Assembly (NCBI GenBank): GCA_002723085.1
Contig: PBNK01000004.1
Coordinates: 10,578-74,577, forward strand
Direction: 5' to 3'
Source: Crocinitomicaceae bacterium
GTDB taxonomy: Bacteria > Bacteroidota > Bacteroidia > Flavobacteriales_D > Parvicellaceae
DNA: 64,000 bases
Shown here: positions 63,021 to 64,000 of the stretch, piece by piece
Numbering within the stretch: position 1 is the first letter of the stretch
Layout of the letters: each line of letters starts with the position of its first letter
The notes under the pieces: model-generated
Seen by the model: only the letters and a program-made list of their open reading frames with translations
Told to the model about the DNA's origin: nothing
Database searches by the model: none
Translations under genes and position numbers: made by a program

Positions 63021-64000
63021 TTATTTCTCAGGAATTCTAATTAAAACTTCTAATAAAAAATTCCAAAACTTATCTACTGAACCTATATGTACTTTTTCAT
63101 CTGGCGAATGAGGGTTTTTTATTGTTGGTCCAAAAGATATCATATCTAACCCTGGGTATCTTTCATTTAAAATACCACATTCTAATCCTGCATGACAAGC
63201 TTGAACCCTTGGTTTTTCATTATACATTTTTTCATACAATGGCACCATTATTTCAAGAATTGGAGAATTAGGATTGGGAGCCCATCCAGGATAAGAACCC
63301 GTATGCTCTATTGTAGCACCAATCGTTTTTAATGCTGCTCCAACTGAATAGGCAACATCATATTTTGATGAATCTACAGAACTTCGCTGTAAGCTTTGAG
63401 TTAAAAATTTCCCATCTTTTACTACTACTCTAGCTAATGAAGAAGAAGTTTCAACTAAACCATCAATAGACTGACTCATTTTATAAACTCCATTATAAAT
63501 AGATGAAATAGAATCTACTACACAAAGTGAATCCTTATGCAACAAAGCGTTTTTTGGTAAATCAACTTTATGAATAGCAATTTCAAGTAACGGCTCTGTA
63601 ATACTGTATTCGTTTTTAATATCAGTAATCATTTTTTTAGCTTCATCAAAGAATGAATCAGAATTTACAGCAATTACTGACATAGATTCTCTAGGAATTG
63701 CATTTCTTAAACTTCCGCCATCAATTTCAACTATTCGTAATCCATAAGAAAAAGCAACTCTATGAATTCTATTCATTATCTTATTTGCATTTCCTCTTTC
63801 CAAATGAATATCCATACCAGAATGTCCACCCTTAAGGCCTTTAACAGTTATTGAATATCCATTAAAAGATGAATCTAAAGATGATAAATCATAAATAATT
63901 TCTGAATTTGTATCAATTCCTCCTGCACAACCTATGCTAAATTCATCGTCATCTTCAGTGTCTAAGTTTAAAAGAATTTTACCATTAAGTATTCCTTTTT
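63021..64000 (-). CDS. pepD: PepD-like cytosolic aminoacyl-histidine dipeptidase, C-terminal part
   Basis: This is the C-terminal ~326 residues of an M20-family dipeptidase; the N-terminus lies beyond the right edge. The frame continues upstream of the internal ATG at 63815 with LLNLDTEDDDEFSIGCAGG and KGLKGGHSGMDIHLERGNA, which are PepD signatures (metal-binding Asp/Glu and the lid His). Later parts are AVNSDSFFDEAKK, HTGSYPGWAPNPNSP and CHAGLECGIL. It hydrolyses Xaa-His and other dipeptides. Its stop abuts the end of the DUF5686 gene (convergent). Confidence 0.92.
   Translation of the reverse strand, partial: KGILNGKILLNLDTEDDDEFSIGCAGGIDTNSEIIYDLSSLDSSFNGYSITVKGLKGGHSGMDIHLERGNANKIMNRIHRVAFSYGLRIVEIDGGSLRNAIPRESMSVIAVNSDSFFDEAKKMITDIKNEYSITEPLLEIAIHKVDLPKNALLHKDSLCVVDSISSIYNGVYKMSQSIDGLVETSSSLARVVVKDGKFLTQSLQRSSVDSSKYDVAYSVGAALKTIGATIEHTGSYPGWAPNPNSPILEIMVPLYEKMYNEKPRVQACHAGLECGILNERYPGLDMISFGPTIKNPHSPDEKVHIGSVDKFWNFLLEVLIRIPEK

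Noticed and set aside
1-64000. tRNA, rRNA, transposase, integrase or prophage genes
   Set aside because: None was seen. Intergenic spaces are too short for rRNA, and no mobile-element protein signature was found.

Overview
The window looks like a low-GC chromosome segment of a Bacteroidota bacterium, most likely a marine-type flavobacterium. The evidence is a cargo protein with a type IX secretion sorting tail, a DUF6089-type outer-membrane protein, a DUF5686/carboxypeptidase-regulatory protein, promoter matches to the Bacteroidota consensus (TTG about 20 nt before TAnnTTTG), and the order OstA-like / Fe-S proteins / MlaD / amidase / LptD / RidA, which I associate with flavobacteria. No rRNA, tRNA, CRISPR array, transposase or integrase was seen, and no gene-free stretch exceeds 300 bases.

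Layout. Positions 1-92 hold the start of a nitronate monooxygenase-like gene on the minus strand. Positions 133-1799 hold two outer-membrane barrel proteins. Positions 1789-41186 form one very large surface-polysaccharide locus, almost all on the minus strand. It encodes a Wzc-like tyrosine kinase/co-polymerase, a T9SS cargo protein, a Wzm/Wzt ABC exporter, an O-antigen ligase/polymerase-like protein, about eleven glycosyltransferases, two asparagine-synthase-like amidotransferases, two DegT-type and one class III aminotransferase, NeuB, an SpsF-like nucleotidyltransferase, a sulfotransferase, several acyltransferases, two methyltransferases and two NodB-fold proteins. A plus-strand pair (8104-9893) is embedded in it. 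One glycosyltransferase gene (19857-21101) is broken by a single in-frame TAA.

Divergent from wzc, positions 41276-42522 hold a compact three-gene module. It has a 61-residue secreted peptide with a PIDGG-transmembrane-basic C-terminus, a small exosortase-like membrane protein with Cys/Arg/His placed as in exosortases, and a four-helix membrane protein. This is the most interesting part of the window: a miniature protein-sorting system sharing an 89-bp intergenic region with the polysaccharide operon.

The remainder is housekeeping. It runs glyA, fumarylacetoacetase, a Rel/SpoT-type stringent enzyme, a Fur-like regulator, a STAS protein, purA, and then a cell-envelope block (OstA-like, unknown conserved protein, two Fe-S proteins, MlaD, amidase, LptD). 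It ends with ridA, an RluA-type pseudouridine synthase, panB, a DUF5686 outer-membrane protein and a partial PepD-like dipeptidase running off the right end.

Working model (inference): the locus builds a heavily amino/amide/sulfate-decorated surface glycan that is exported by an ABC transporter and controlled by a tyrosine kinase. The exosortase module and the T9SS cargo are candidates for proteins attached to, or processed with, this glycan.
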